A stretch of 64,000 bases of DNA from Streptomyces sp. BHT-5-2. GTDB taxonomy: Bacteria > Actinomycetota > Actinomycetes > Streptomycetales > Streptomycetaceae. The position numbers and the translations under genes are program-made. Location: the NCBI RefSeq assembly GCF_019774615.1, contig NZ_CP081497.1, positions 930,001-994,000 of the forward strand. Direction: 5' to 3'. Of the stretch, positions 55,382-62,605 are shown in pieces. Numbering within the stretch: position 1 is the first letter of the stretch; each line of letters starts with the position of its first letter. Below the pieces are notes generated by a model. It saw only the letters and a program-made list of their open reading frames with translations. It had not been told where the DNA came from and did no database searches.

Positions 55382-56397
55382 GCAAACTCTTTCGTGTTCA
55401 TGGATCGGAAACGGTCCCGGTACTCGGACGGTGCCACGCCGACGTGCCGGTGGAAGGAGCGGCGCAGCGTCTCCGCGGTACCGAAGCCGCAGTGGTGGGC
55501 GATGGCCTCGACGGGATCGTCGCCTTCGACCAGGGCCCGGCGTGCCGCCTCCACGCGCACCTGCTCCACGTAAGCCGCCGGGGGCGTGCCGAGTTCGGCG
55601 GTGAACCGGCGCTGGAGATGACGGGTGCTCAGGCCGGCGTGCGTGGCCAGGTCGGATATGCCGTGCCGGGCCCGGGGGTCGGCGTGGATCGCCGACACCG
55701 CGGCCCGGATCGGGTCGGTGGACGGCTGGCGCGACCACAGCGGCACGCTGAACTGCGACTGGTTGCCCGGTCGGCGCAGGAAGAGCACCAGTTCCTGGGC
55801 GACGGCCCGGGCGATGTCCTGGCCGAGGTCGTCCTCCACCAGGGCGAGCGCGAGATCCATGCCGGCGGTCACCCCGGCCGAGGTCCACACCCGCCCGTCC
55901 CTGATGAAGATCGGGTCGCAGTCCACCTTCAGCTCAGGGTGCTGCCGGACCAGCTGCCCGGCCCGGGACCAATGGGTGGTGACCCGGCGGCCGTCGGCGA
56001 GCCCGGCGGCCGCCAGCAGGAACACTCCGCTGCACACGGAGGTGACGCGGCGGGCGGACTTCCCGGCCGCGGCGATCCATCCGGTCAGCGTGGCGTCCCC
56101 GACGGCGTGGTCGACGCCGTTGCCGCCCACCACCACCAGGGTGTCGATGCCGTCCGGCCCCAGGTCGGCCACACCGTGCCCGGCGTGTACGGCCAGGCCG
56201 CTGGAGGACCGGACGGGCCCGGCGGCGGGTGCCAGGACCTGACAGTCGTAACCCCCTGCGAGCTTTCCCGCGTACTGGAACACCTCCTGCGGACCGACCA
56301 GATCCAGGGCCTGGAAGCCGTCGAAGACCACGAAGACAATGCGACGTTGCTGCACGTCTTCAGCCTGCTGGCTCCGGCGTGATGGCGTCAACGACAT
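55378..56397 (-). CDS. GlxA-family regulator (DJ-1/PfpI-like domain plus AraC helix-turn-helix)
   Basis: 339 residues from ATG 56397 (GTG 56356 possible). Residues 15-195 are DJ-1/PfpI-like: RRIVFVVFDGFQALDLVGPQ, VVVGGNGVDHAV and TSVCSGVFLLAAAGL. The C-terminal AraC domain has two helix-turn-helices (HAGLSTRHLQRRFTAELGTP and HHCGFGTAETLRRSFHRHVG) and ends SEYRDRF. GlxA/FtrA-type proteins sense unknown metabolites. It overlaps the DJ-1-like gene downstream and probably controls this two-gene unit. A VOC remnant lies just upstream. Confidence 0.94.
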   Translation of the reverse strand: MSLTPSRRSQQAEDVQQRRIVFVVFDGFQALDLVGPQEVFQYAGKLAGGYDCQVLAPAAGPVRSSSGLAVHAGHGVADLGPDGIDTLVVVGGNGVDHAVGDATLTGWIAAAGKSARRVTSVCSGVFLLAAAGLADGRRVTTHWSRAGQLVRQHPELKVDCDPIFIRDGRVWTSAGVTAGMDLALALVEDDLGQDIARAVAQELVLFLRRPGNQSQFSVPLWSRQPSTDPIRAAVSAIHADPRARHGISDLATHAGLSTRHLQRRFTAELGTPPAAYVEQVRVEAARRALVEGDDPVEAIAHHCGFGTAETLRRSFHRHVGVAPSEYRDRFRSMNTKEFA

Positions 56398-56459
56398 GCA
56401 TCCCACGATTCGCGCCATCACCCGAGGGCGCTTCGAGGCCCTGGCCGATGCCGCCGGAT

Positions 56460-56640
56460 TCAAGCGGGAACGGGGCCCGGGGTGACGGGCTCCGGGAACT
56501 CCAGGCGGTTGCCGACCGGGTCCGTGGTCTGGAAGCGGCGGCGGCCTCGCACGCTGACGTGCCACACCACCGGTGCGCCGTGCGCCTCCAGACGGGCGGC
56601 GAGTTGGGCATGGGCGAGTGCGGTGAGCATGGCGAACGGG
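56460..56640 (-). pseudogene. VOC/glyoxalase C-terminal remnant
   Basis: One minus frame reads LAARLEAHGAPVVWHVSVRG, then RRRFQTTDPVGNRLEFPEPV and a stop at 56460. The DPVGNRLEF signature is the last strand of VOC proteins with a metal-ligand Glu. No start or first half is found, so only the final 50-60 residues survive. Confidence 0.65.
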
Positions 56641-56712
56641 CCTCCGTTCGGTGCGGTGAGAGGGGTCCGGGGCGCGATCGACTCGCCCCGGAAACAATGG
56701 CGTTGGACTGCC

Positions 56713-57728
56713 TCAGCCGCCGAAGGCGACCTGGGCGAGCGTGATGACGGCCAGGTCCGTCGCGACGAGGAGACAGGCGCGCAGCGCGCCCATGCCGAGC
56801 CTGCGCGCGGTGGACATGGTCGGCCTGGTCAGCGTGGCGAGCGGGGGTATGCGCCAGGTGTCCCGGCCGGTGCGGTCGATCGGGTCCTCCTTGGTGCCGG
56901 TGCGGCGGCGGGTGAAGGCGTACCCGGCGGCCAGCACCCCGACGACGCCGCAGGCGGCCATGATGTCCAGGATCGCGCCCGCGGAGATGTCCGGGAAGAG
57001 GACCGAGGCGGTCAGGATGATCGACAGGGCGACCAGGACGCCTACGACGGCCGAGGTGAACGCGTTGGTCCTCGGCCCGTTGACCCAGGGGCCGAGGACG
57101 GCCTTGTCGTTGCAGAGGAGGAGCAGGAAGACGCTGGCGGACGGCAGCAGCACGCCGGCGAGGGTCTGGACGCCTTCGGTGAGCAGGCCCCGTGGCGAGC
57201 CGGGGATCAGCACGAGCGCGGCGGCGGCCGCGACCAGGCCGGCGCAGACGGCGTAGGAGCCCTTGGCACCACCGCGATGCCGATGAAGTCGCGGGCCGTC
57301 TGCGACGCGGCGGGGTGGATCGTGCAGTAGATCGGTACCAGCAGCAGCGAGGCGGCGCACAGCGCGATGGCCATCCGCTCGAAGCGGCGGAAGGATCCGG
57401 TGAACGCGGACGCGATGATGATCGCGGCGGCCAGCACCACCGACGCCGCCCTCGGCAGGCCCAGGTAGCCGGTGGCCAGCGTGATGCCGATGAACTCGGT
57501 CACCAGCGTCAGCGCGTTCAGCAGGAACGGGTCGATGACGGAGAACGCGTCCCAGAACTTCCCGAACCGCGCCAGGATGAGCCGGGCGTGCCGGACGCCG
57601 GTGACGGCGCCCAGGCGCAGCACCATCTCCTGGTTGACGTAGAGGACCGGTGTGAGCAGGAGCAGGGTCCACAGCAGGTGCGTGCCGTAGTTCTGACCTG
57701 CCTGACCGTAGGTCGCGAACGCGCCGGC
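56713..57728 (-). pseudogene. NRAMP (Mn/Fe) transporter, N-terminally truncated and internally deleted
   Basis: From about 57728 one frame reads GAFATYGQAGQNYGTHLLWT, then LTPVLYVNQEMVLRLGAVTG and FERMAIALCAASLLLVPIY, the first membrane helices of an MntH/NRAMP protein. At about 57265-57285 it breaks after ARDF. Another frame then resumes with AKGSYAVCAGLVAAAAALVL and LGPWVNGPRTNAFTSAVVGV, ending at 56713. The first 50 or so residues, including the DPGN metal-binding motif, are missing, as are about 150 residues in the middle with further metal ligands. Transport is not expected. The upstream break lies five bases from the stop of the GT39 gene. Confidence 0.85.
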
Positions 57729-57732
57729 GCGC

Positions 57733-59646
57733 TCAGCCGCCCGGTCGAGCGCAGTCGTAGAGGGTGAAGCTGCCCTCCGAGGCGCGGCCGTATGCGCCCG
57801 GCGGGACGCGGGTGCAGCTCCGCCGCACCCAGGCCGTGGCCGGTGTGGACGGGCGGTGCGTGGTCAGCAGGGCGTAGCGCAGTTGGTGGGCGGCGACCAG
57901 GTCGCGCAGTTGGCGTGGGGCAGGGTACGGCGTCAGGCCGGTGAAGCCGCCCATGACCAGCATGGGGCGGGAGGTCGCGCGCAGCAGGGGCTCGGCGCCG
58001 TAGGCGGCCTGGGTGGCGAGCAGGTACTTCTCGCCCGAGCGGTGCCCGGAGAGGTAGTGCAGGAGCGCGGTGTCCCGGGCGGAGGGCTCGTCCAGGGGGT
58101 TGCGCGGGATCCTGGCCCGGTGGTGGAGCGCATCGCGGTAGCCGGGGCCGACCGGCCCGGCCAGCGGCTCGACCGGTGAGCCGGGGTACCGCGGGTTCAG
58201 GCAGGAGGCGGCCCATACGGCCGGGGCCAGCAGCGCCGATGCCAGGCAGGCCGCGAGGGCGCTGTGCACCGCCCGGCGCGAGGTGTGCGGACCGCCGGTC
58301 CACAGGCCGACGGCCCCGCACAGGCCGAGCATCAGGACCACCGGCAGCAGCCAGGGCGCGAAGTGACTGTGCGGGCCGTGGATCACCGCGGCCCACAACG
58401 TCGTGACGCCGACCGCGATGGGCAGCGCCGCCCGACGCCGGCCGCCGGCGCGGTACTCGGCCCAGAAGACGGCGGCTCCCGCACCGGACAGCGCGGCCAG
58501 GGCCGGGGCCAGTACGGCGGTGTAATAGCCGTGGTTGCCGTTGGAGTTGCTGAAGACCACGATGTGCATCAGCAGCCATCCGCCCCAGAGCAGAAAGCCC
58601 GCCCGCGACCCGTCGGTGCGGGGGTGCCCGGCCCGCCACCACACGCCCAGCACCAATGCCAGTACGGCCGCCGGCAGGAGCCAGGCGATCTGCGGACCCA
58701 CGCTCTGGTTGACCAGCATCGTCCAACCGGTGTTGCCGGTGGTGCGGCTGGCGGCGGTGCCGGCGACGGCGCCCAGCGCATGCGGGTCGTGGCCGAAGCG
58801 GCTCAGCCCGTTGTAGCCGAAGACCAGGGTGAAGGGGTTGTTGTTGGTCGTGCCGTCGACGTACGGACGGTCGGTGGCGGGGGTCGCCCAGACCAGCAGG
58901 AGCCAGAAGCAGGAGACGGCCAGGGCGGTGGTTCCGGCCAGCAGCAGCCGCCGGGCGCGGTCCAGGCGGGAGCCGGGAGCGGCCAGTTGGTAGACGGCGG
59001 CGAAGACCGGCAGGACGAGCCATGCCTGGAGCATCTTGGCCTGGAAGGCCAGTCCCACCCATGTCGCGCACAGGAGCAGCGGCCCCGGCCTCCCGGTGGC
59101 GACGGCCTTCTGCAGCGCTCCCGCCGCCAGGACCAGCAGCAGGACCAGGAGCGTGTCGGGGATGGTGTGCCGGTCGAGGGCGACGGCGATCGGGGTGAGC
59201 GCGAGGGCCAGCGCGGCGAGCAGCCCTGCCGTGGGGCCGGCCCAGGCACGGACGATCCGGTGCAGTGCCCCGACGGCGAGTACGCCCTCCAGGACCTGCG
59301 GCAGTACCGCCGCCCAGTTGTGCGGCCCCAGCAGCCGGACGGAGAGGGCCTGCGGCCAGAGCGCACCGGGGATCTTGTCCACGGTGATCGAACCGCTCGG
59401 GTCCAGCCCGCCGAACACGAAGGCATGCCAGTCCGCGGCCATCGACCGCACGGCCGCGCTGTAGTACGGGTGCACCCCGGCACGGTCGATGCCCCAGGCG
59501 TAGAGCACCGTGGCCGTTGCCAGGATCAGCAGCAGCGCGGACGACTCCCGGCTGAGGGAGGGCCGCCGGCAGTGCCTGGCGTGGACGGCCCGGGTGGGGC
59601 GCCGGCGGCGGTCGGTGGGTTCGTGGGTGGGGGAGGCGGTGGCCAC
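57733..59646 (-). CDS. ArnT/GT39-family membrane glycosyltransferase
   Basis: 637 residues from GTG 59646. A cytoplasmic basic N-terminus leads to about a dozen membrane segments. The outside loop after the first segment carries HPYYSAAVRSMAADWHAF, then GGLDPSGSITVDKIPGALW, the acidic/DKxP region of the actinobacterial ArnT/PMT-like GT39 group. A soluble C-terminal domain of about 170 residues follows, with LLATQAAYGAEPLL and MVMGGFTG-like LVMGGFTGLTPYP. It uses a polyprenyl-phosphate sugar; the acceptor is unknown. It ends the PgsB-PgsC-NlpC/P60 gene string, suggesting a role in modifying an envelope polymer. Confidence 0.9.
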   Translation of the reverse strand: MATASPTHEPTDRRRRPTRAVHARHCRRPSLSRESSALLLILATATVLYAWGIDRAGVHPYYSAAVRSMAADWHAFVFGGLDPSGSITVDKIPGALWPQALSVRLLGPHNWAAVLPQVLEGVLAVGALHRIVRAWAGPTAGLLAALALALTPIAVALDRHTIPDTLLVLLLVLAAGALQKAVATGRPGPLLLCATWVGLAFQAKMLQAWLVLPVFAAVYQLAAPGSRLDRARRLLLAGTTALAVSCFWLLLVWATPATDRPYVDGTTNNNPFTLVFGYNGLSRFGHDPHALGAVAGTAASRTTGNTGWTMLVNQSVGPQIAWLLPAAVLALVLGVWWRAGHPRTDGSRAGFLLWGGWLLMHIVVFSNSNGNHGYYTAVLAPALAALSGAGAAVFWAEYRAGGRRRAALPIAVGVTTLWAAVIHGPHSHFAPWLLPVVLMLGLCGAVGLWTGGPHTSRRAVHSALAACLASALLAPAVWAASCLNPRYPGSPVEPLAGPVGPGYRDALHHRARIPRNPLDEPSARDTALLHYLSGHRSGEKYLLATQAAYGAEPLLRATSRPMLVMGGFTGLTPYPAPRQLRDLVAAHQLRYALLTTHRPSTPATAWVRRSCTRVPPGAYGRASEGSFTLYDCARPGG

Positions 59647-59697
59647 GGTGGGGTCTCTCCGGGGGCGGCGGATGGGTGTGGAAGGGGCGCGTCGGCT

Positions 59698-60738
59698 TCA
59701 CAGGCGGCGGGCCGTGCGCAGCCCCCGGGCGTAGAAGCCGTGGCCGTCGAGCGTGGCGCGGCCGGCCAGGTCGCCCATGGTGGGGCCGTTCGCCTGCGAG
59801 CGGCTGGAGTAGAAGCGCGGATGCCCGTCGTCGTCCGGCCCCAGGTACATGCCGCAGTGATCGATGCCGTGTGGCCGGCCGATGTCGATGGAGAAGAAGA
59901 CCAGGTCGCCGGGGAGCAGCGCACCGAGGTCGGCAGGTGGCGTGCCGGTGTCCGGGATCAGGGACACGCCCGGTGCCCGGGCGGCGATGGCGTAGGCCCG
60001 CCGGGGCAGGCCCACCCCCGTGTCGTTGGTGGCGTGCAGGGGGTATCCCATGCGGTAGCCCCAGACCAGGCGCATGAAGCCGGAGCAGTCCACATCCCCG
60101 TAGCGCTCCTGCTCCGGGTGCTTGCGGGTGCCGTCCGGGAAGGTCCAGGGGATGCCGAGGTAATCGTAGAAGTCGGACTTCTCGTCGCGGCGATGGAACG
60201 ACCCGGGCGGCAGCCCGGGAACCTCCGGCCCGAAGTGGGCCCTGCCGGCGTAGCGCAGGCCCGATGCGGTGCGCCGGTCGGGCGCCCCGTCGCCGTACTG
60301 GAAGGCCACTGCGAGGACGTCCGGACCGCGGTCGGCGAGGGCCTTGGGAAACCACTCCCGGAACCAGCGGGTCGCTTCCTTGCCCTGGCGCCAGGCGCCG
60401 GGCATCAGCCGTACCCAGGCATCGCCGCGCACCACGGCATCGGTGGTGCGCGACTCGCTCCAGACCCGGGTCGGGCCGGCCAGTACCGCGCTGCGCGCGC
60501 CGTCGGTGAAGGTGGCCAGCACCCGGCCGTCGGTGGCGCGCGCCACCGTGCGGGCGGGCGCGGTGCGCCGCTCGAAGTGATAGCCGCCGGTCGGTACCGG
60601 GAAGTCGTCGCCCGGTGCGCCGCGGTGGGAATGGTGCCAGGCATATCCGCCGACCGCCCCCGCGGCGGCCAGGCCGACGGCGGAGCCGAGGATCTGACGG
60701 CGACTGGGCCTGCGGGGCGGAGCGGGCTCGGTGCCCAT
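59698..60738 (-). CDS. NlpC/P60 cell-wall or polymer hydrolase with Tat-type signal
   Basis: 346 residues from ATG 60738. The start has a twin-arginine signal (PSRRQILGSAVGLAAAGAVG). The C-terminal half is an NlpC/P60 domain with Cys218 in YGDVDCSGFMRLVWGYRMG, the His in HGIDHCGMYLGPD and LLPGDLVFFSIDIG before it. These enzymes cut gamma-glutamyl bonds in peptidoglycan stems or in poly-gamma-glutamate. Its position 49 bases after pgsC suggests that it trims or releases the polymer, as PgdS-like hydrolases do. The N-terminal 200 residues are not a known domain to me. Confidence 0.87.
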   Translation of the reverse strand: MGTEPAPPRRPSRRQILGSAVGLAAAGAVGGYAWHHSHRGAPGDDFPVPTGGYHFERRTAPARTVARATDGRVLATFTDGARSAVLAGPTRVWSESRTTDAVVRGDAWVRLMPGAWRQGKEATRWFREWFPKALADRGPDVLAVAFQYGDGAPDRRTASGLRYAGRAHFGPEVPGLPPGSFHRRDEKSDFYDYLGIPWTFPDGTRKHPEQERYGDVDCSGFMRLVWGYRMGYPLHATNDTGVGLPRRAYAIAARAPGVSLIPDTGTPPADLGALLPGDLVFFSIDIGRPHGIDHCGMYLGPDDDGHPRFYSSRSQANGPTMGDLAGRATLDGHGFYARGLRTARRL

Positions 60739-60787
60739 GGTGGCCTCCTCGACGTGCGGACGGGTGTGGTGGGCGAGGGCGGCCGGA

Positions 60788-61270
60788 TCAGCCGACCGGC
60801 AGTGCCCCCAGCAGCAGGCCGGCGACCAGCACCACGTACGTGCCCAGGGTGACCGCGGTGGTGGAGACCACGGTGGCCGCGAGCGGTTGCCGGACCAGCT
60901 GATAGGCGATCAGGCCGGGCACGATGAACCCCAGTGTCTGGGCGGTGTAGAGCTGTGGGAACTCGTGCTGGAGCGCGAGCGCCACCGTGGTCTGCAACAG
61001 CACCGCGGCGAGCACGACGGCGGCGAACAGCCGCTTCCCGTAAAGGATCACATGACGCTGGAGGACCTTGGTCGCGAGGAGCGTGAGCACGGTGACGCCG
61101 ATCACCATCGCGGCCCGGGCCATATCGGTGACGAGGGTCAGCGCCAGCCAGCCGGGGGTGATCATGCCGCCCGGAGAGAGGTTGGTGGTCAGATAGCAGA
61201 TCAGCGAGAAGACCAACCCGAGGGCGATTCCCAGTGCGGCGGTCTGTGGAGTGACGTCGACGGGGATCAC
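60788..61270 (-). CDS. pgsC: Poly-gamma-glutamate biosynthesis protein PgsC/CapC
   Basis: 160 residues from GTG 61270, overlapping the pgsB stop by 4 bases. Five membrane segments are visible; the strand NLSPGGMITPGWLALTLVTD and the end YTAQTLGFIVPGLIAYQLVR are hallmark PgsC/CapC sequences. PgsC forms the membrane complex with the ligase PgsB that makes and passes out poly-gamma-glutamate or a related polymer. The family's third partner, PgsA/CapA, is not found in this window. Confidence 0.94.
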   Translation of the reverse strand: MIPVDVTPQTAALGIALGLVFSLICYLTTNLSPGGMITPGWLALTLVTDMARAAMVIGVTVLTLLATKVLQRHVILYGKRLFAAVVLAAVLLQTTVALALQHEFPQLYTAQTLGFIVPGLIAYQLVRQPLAATVVSTTAVTLGTYVVLVAGLLLGALPVG

Positions 61271-62604
61271 GACAGTTTCCTTGCGGGCTGGCGCCGGGCT
61301 TCGGCACGGACGGAGGACGGGATCGGAACAGGCGGGCCGGATGCCGGGGCGTTCAGCGACGCCACCCAGCTGTACGGCTCCGGCTCGGGCGGATGGGCCA
61401 CCGGAAGCGGCTCGTCGACGTCGTCCGGGGGCAGCTCGGCCAGGCGCTCCAGGAACAGCTCTCCCTGACCATGGATGTTGCCGATGGCCACCAGCGAGGA
61501 ATCCGGGGCCACTTCGGCGAGGATCGCGCGGGTCAGCTCCCGTGCGTCGCGCCGCTCGCCGCCCAGGTCCACCACCCGGCCCGAGGACCAGTCCGGCGGG
61601 ATGCCGTCGCGGGCGCTCTTGGTCGGATGCCCGATGAGAAAGACCGTCTCCGGGGCCAGGGCGGGCACGATCGCTCCCATCTGCCCGTTGCGTTCCACCC
61701 GGTCCGGACGGCAGTTGACGACCACGTTCAGCGGGCGGCGGATCGCACCGAGCTGCTCCAGCTGCCGGACGTTCATCAGGGTCGACTCGGGGTCGTTGGC
61801 GGCGAAGACGTTGGCGAACCGCAACCGCCCCCCGCCAGGTGTGCGGTAGCGCTCGACGGAGAGCACGCCGGGGTCCGGTGGCGCCTCCCACATACCGCGC
61901 AGTGCGGTGGCCCGGTCCACCCCCAGCAGCTCGGCCACGGCCAGCGCGATCGCGACGTTCTCCTTGAAGGTGAACCAGCTGAACCCGCGCAGCTCCTCGT
62001 CGGTGACCGACTCCGGATCGACGGTGATCAGCCGGCAACTCCGTTTGTCGGCCTCCTCCTTGAGGATCGGCAGTCGTTCCTGCTCCGCGGTGACACAGAT
62101 CCCACCGACCGGCATCGAACGGGACAACGAGCGCGCCACGTCGTCCAGCGTCGGACCCATCTCGTCGAGATGGTCCTCGCGCACATTGCACAGCACGCCG
62201 ATGGTGGAGCGGATCAGTTTCTCCTGGTTGATCTCCTGCAGTGCCGGCATCACCGCCATGCACTCGATCACCAGGGCGTCCGGCCGGTACGCGGCCGCAC
62301 GCCGTACGATGCCGATCTGCTCGACGACATTGGCGATGCCCAGCTTCCGGTACACGGGCTCCTCGGTGGCATCCGGGTGGATGAACCGGGCGGCGGTGCC
62401 GGTGGTCTTGGCGACGGTGACCAGACCGCCGCCGCGCAGCGCCCCCGCGCACAGCCGGGTGATCGAGCTCTTGCCACGGATGCCGTTGACCAGCACCCGA
62501 GCGGGGATCTGCGCCAGTGCGGCGTAGTGCCGCCGCTGTTCCAGCACACCGGCGACCACCAGCACGGCACAGGTCAGCAGCAGCACAACGTAGAGGAAGA
62601 GCAC
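61267..62604 (-). CDS. pgsB: Poly-gamma-glutamate synthase PgsB/CapB
   Basis: 445 residues from GTG 62604 (AAAGGA upstream), one base after the previous stop. A membrane anchor (LFLYVVLLLTCAVLVVAGVL) precedes a Mur-ligase-like domain with the P-loop RVLVNGIRGKSSITRLCAGA, KTTGTAARFIHPDATEEPV, the metal site LVIECMAVMPALQEINQEK, and NVREDHLDEMGPTLDDVA. These are the PgsB/CapB signatures. The enzyme is an ATP-dependent amide ligase that extends glutamate through the gamma-carboxylate. A C-terminal Pro-rich tail of about 60 residues is added. It lies in one operon with pgsC, the NlpC/P60 hydrolase and the GT39 gene. Confidence 0.95.
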   Translation of the reverse strand: MLFLYVVLLLTCAVLVVAGVLEQRRHYAALAQIPARVLVNGIRGKSSITRLCAGALRGGGLVTVAKTTGTAARFIHPDATEEPVYRKLGIANVVEQIGIVRRAAAYRPDALVIECMAVMPALQEINQEKLIRSTIGVLCNVREDHLDEMGPTLDDVARSLSRSMPVGGICVTAEQERLPILKEEADKRSCRLITVDPESVTDEELRGFSWFTFKENVAIALAVAELLGVDRATALRGMWEAPPDPGVLSVERYRTPGGGRLRFANVFAANDPESTLMNVRQLEQLGAIRRPLNVVVNCRPDRVERNGQMGAIVPALAPETVFLIGHPTKSARDGIPPDWSSGRVVDLGGERRDARELTRAILAEVAPDSSLVAIGNIHGQGELFLERLAELPPDDVDEPLPVAHPPEPEPYSWVASLNAPASGPPVPIPSSVRAEARRQPARKLS

Positions 62605-62605
62605 G

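Noticed and set aside
57518..60355. 945-codon minus-strand frame across the GT39 and NlpC/P60 genes
   Set aside because: It is an out-of-frame shadow; both genes read correctly in other frames with full family motifs.
58264..60852. 862-codon plus-strand frame
   Set aside because: Antisense shadow of the GT39 and NlpC/P60 genes; low-complexity Gly/Gln/Arg sequence.
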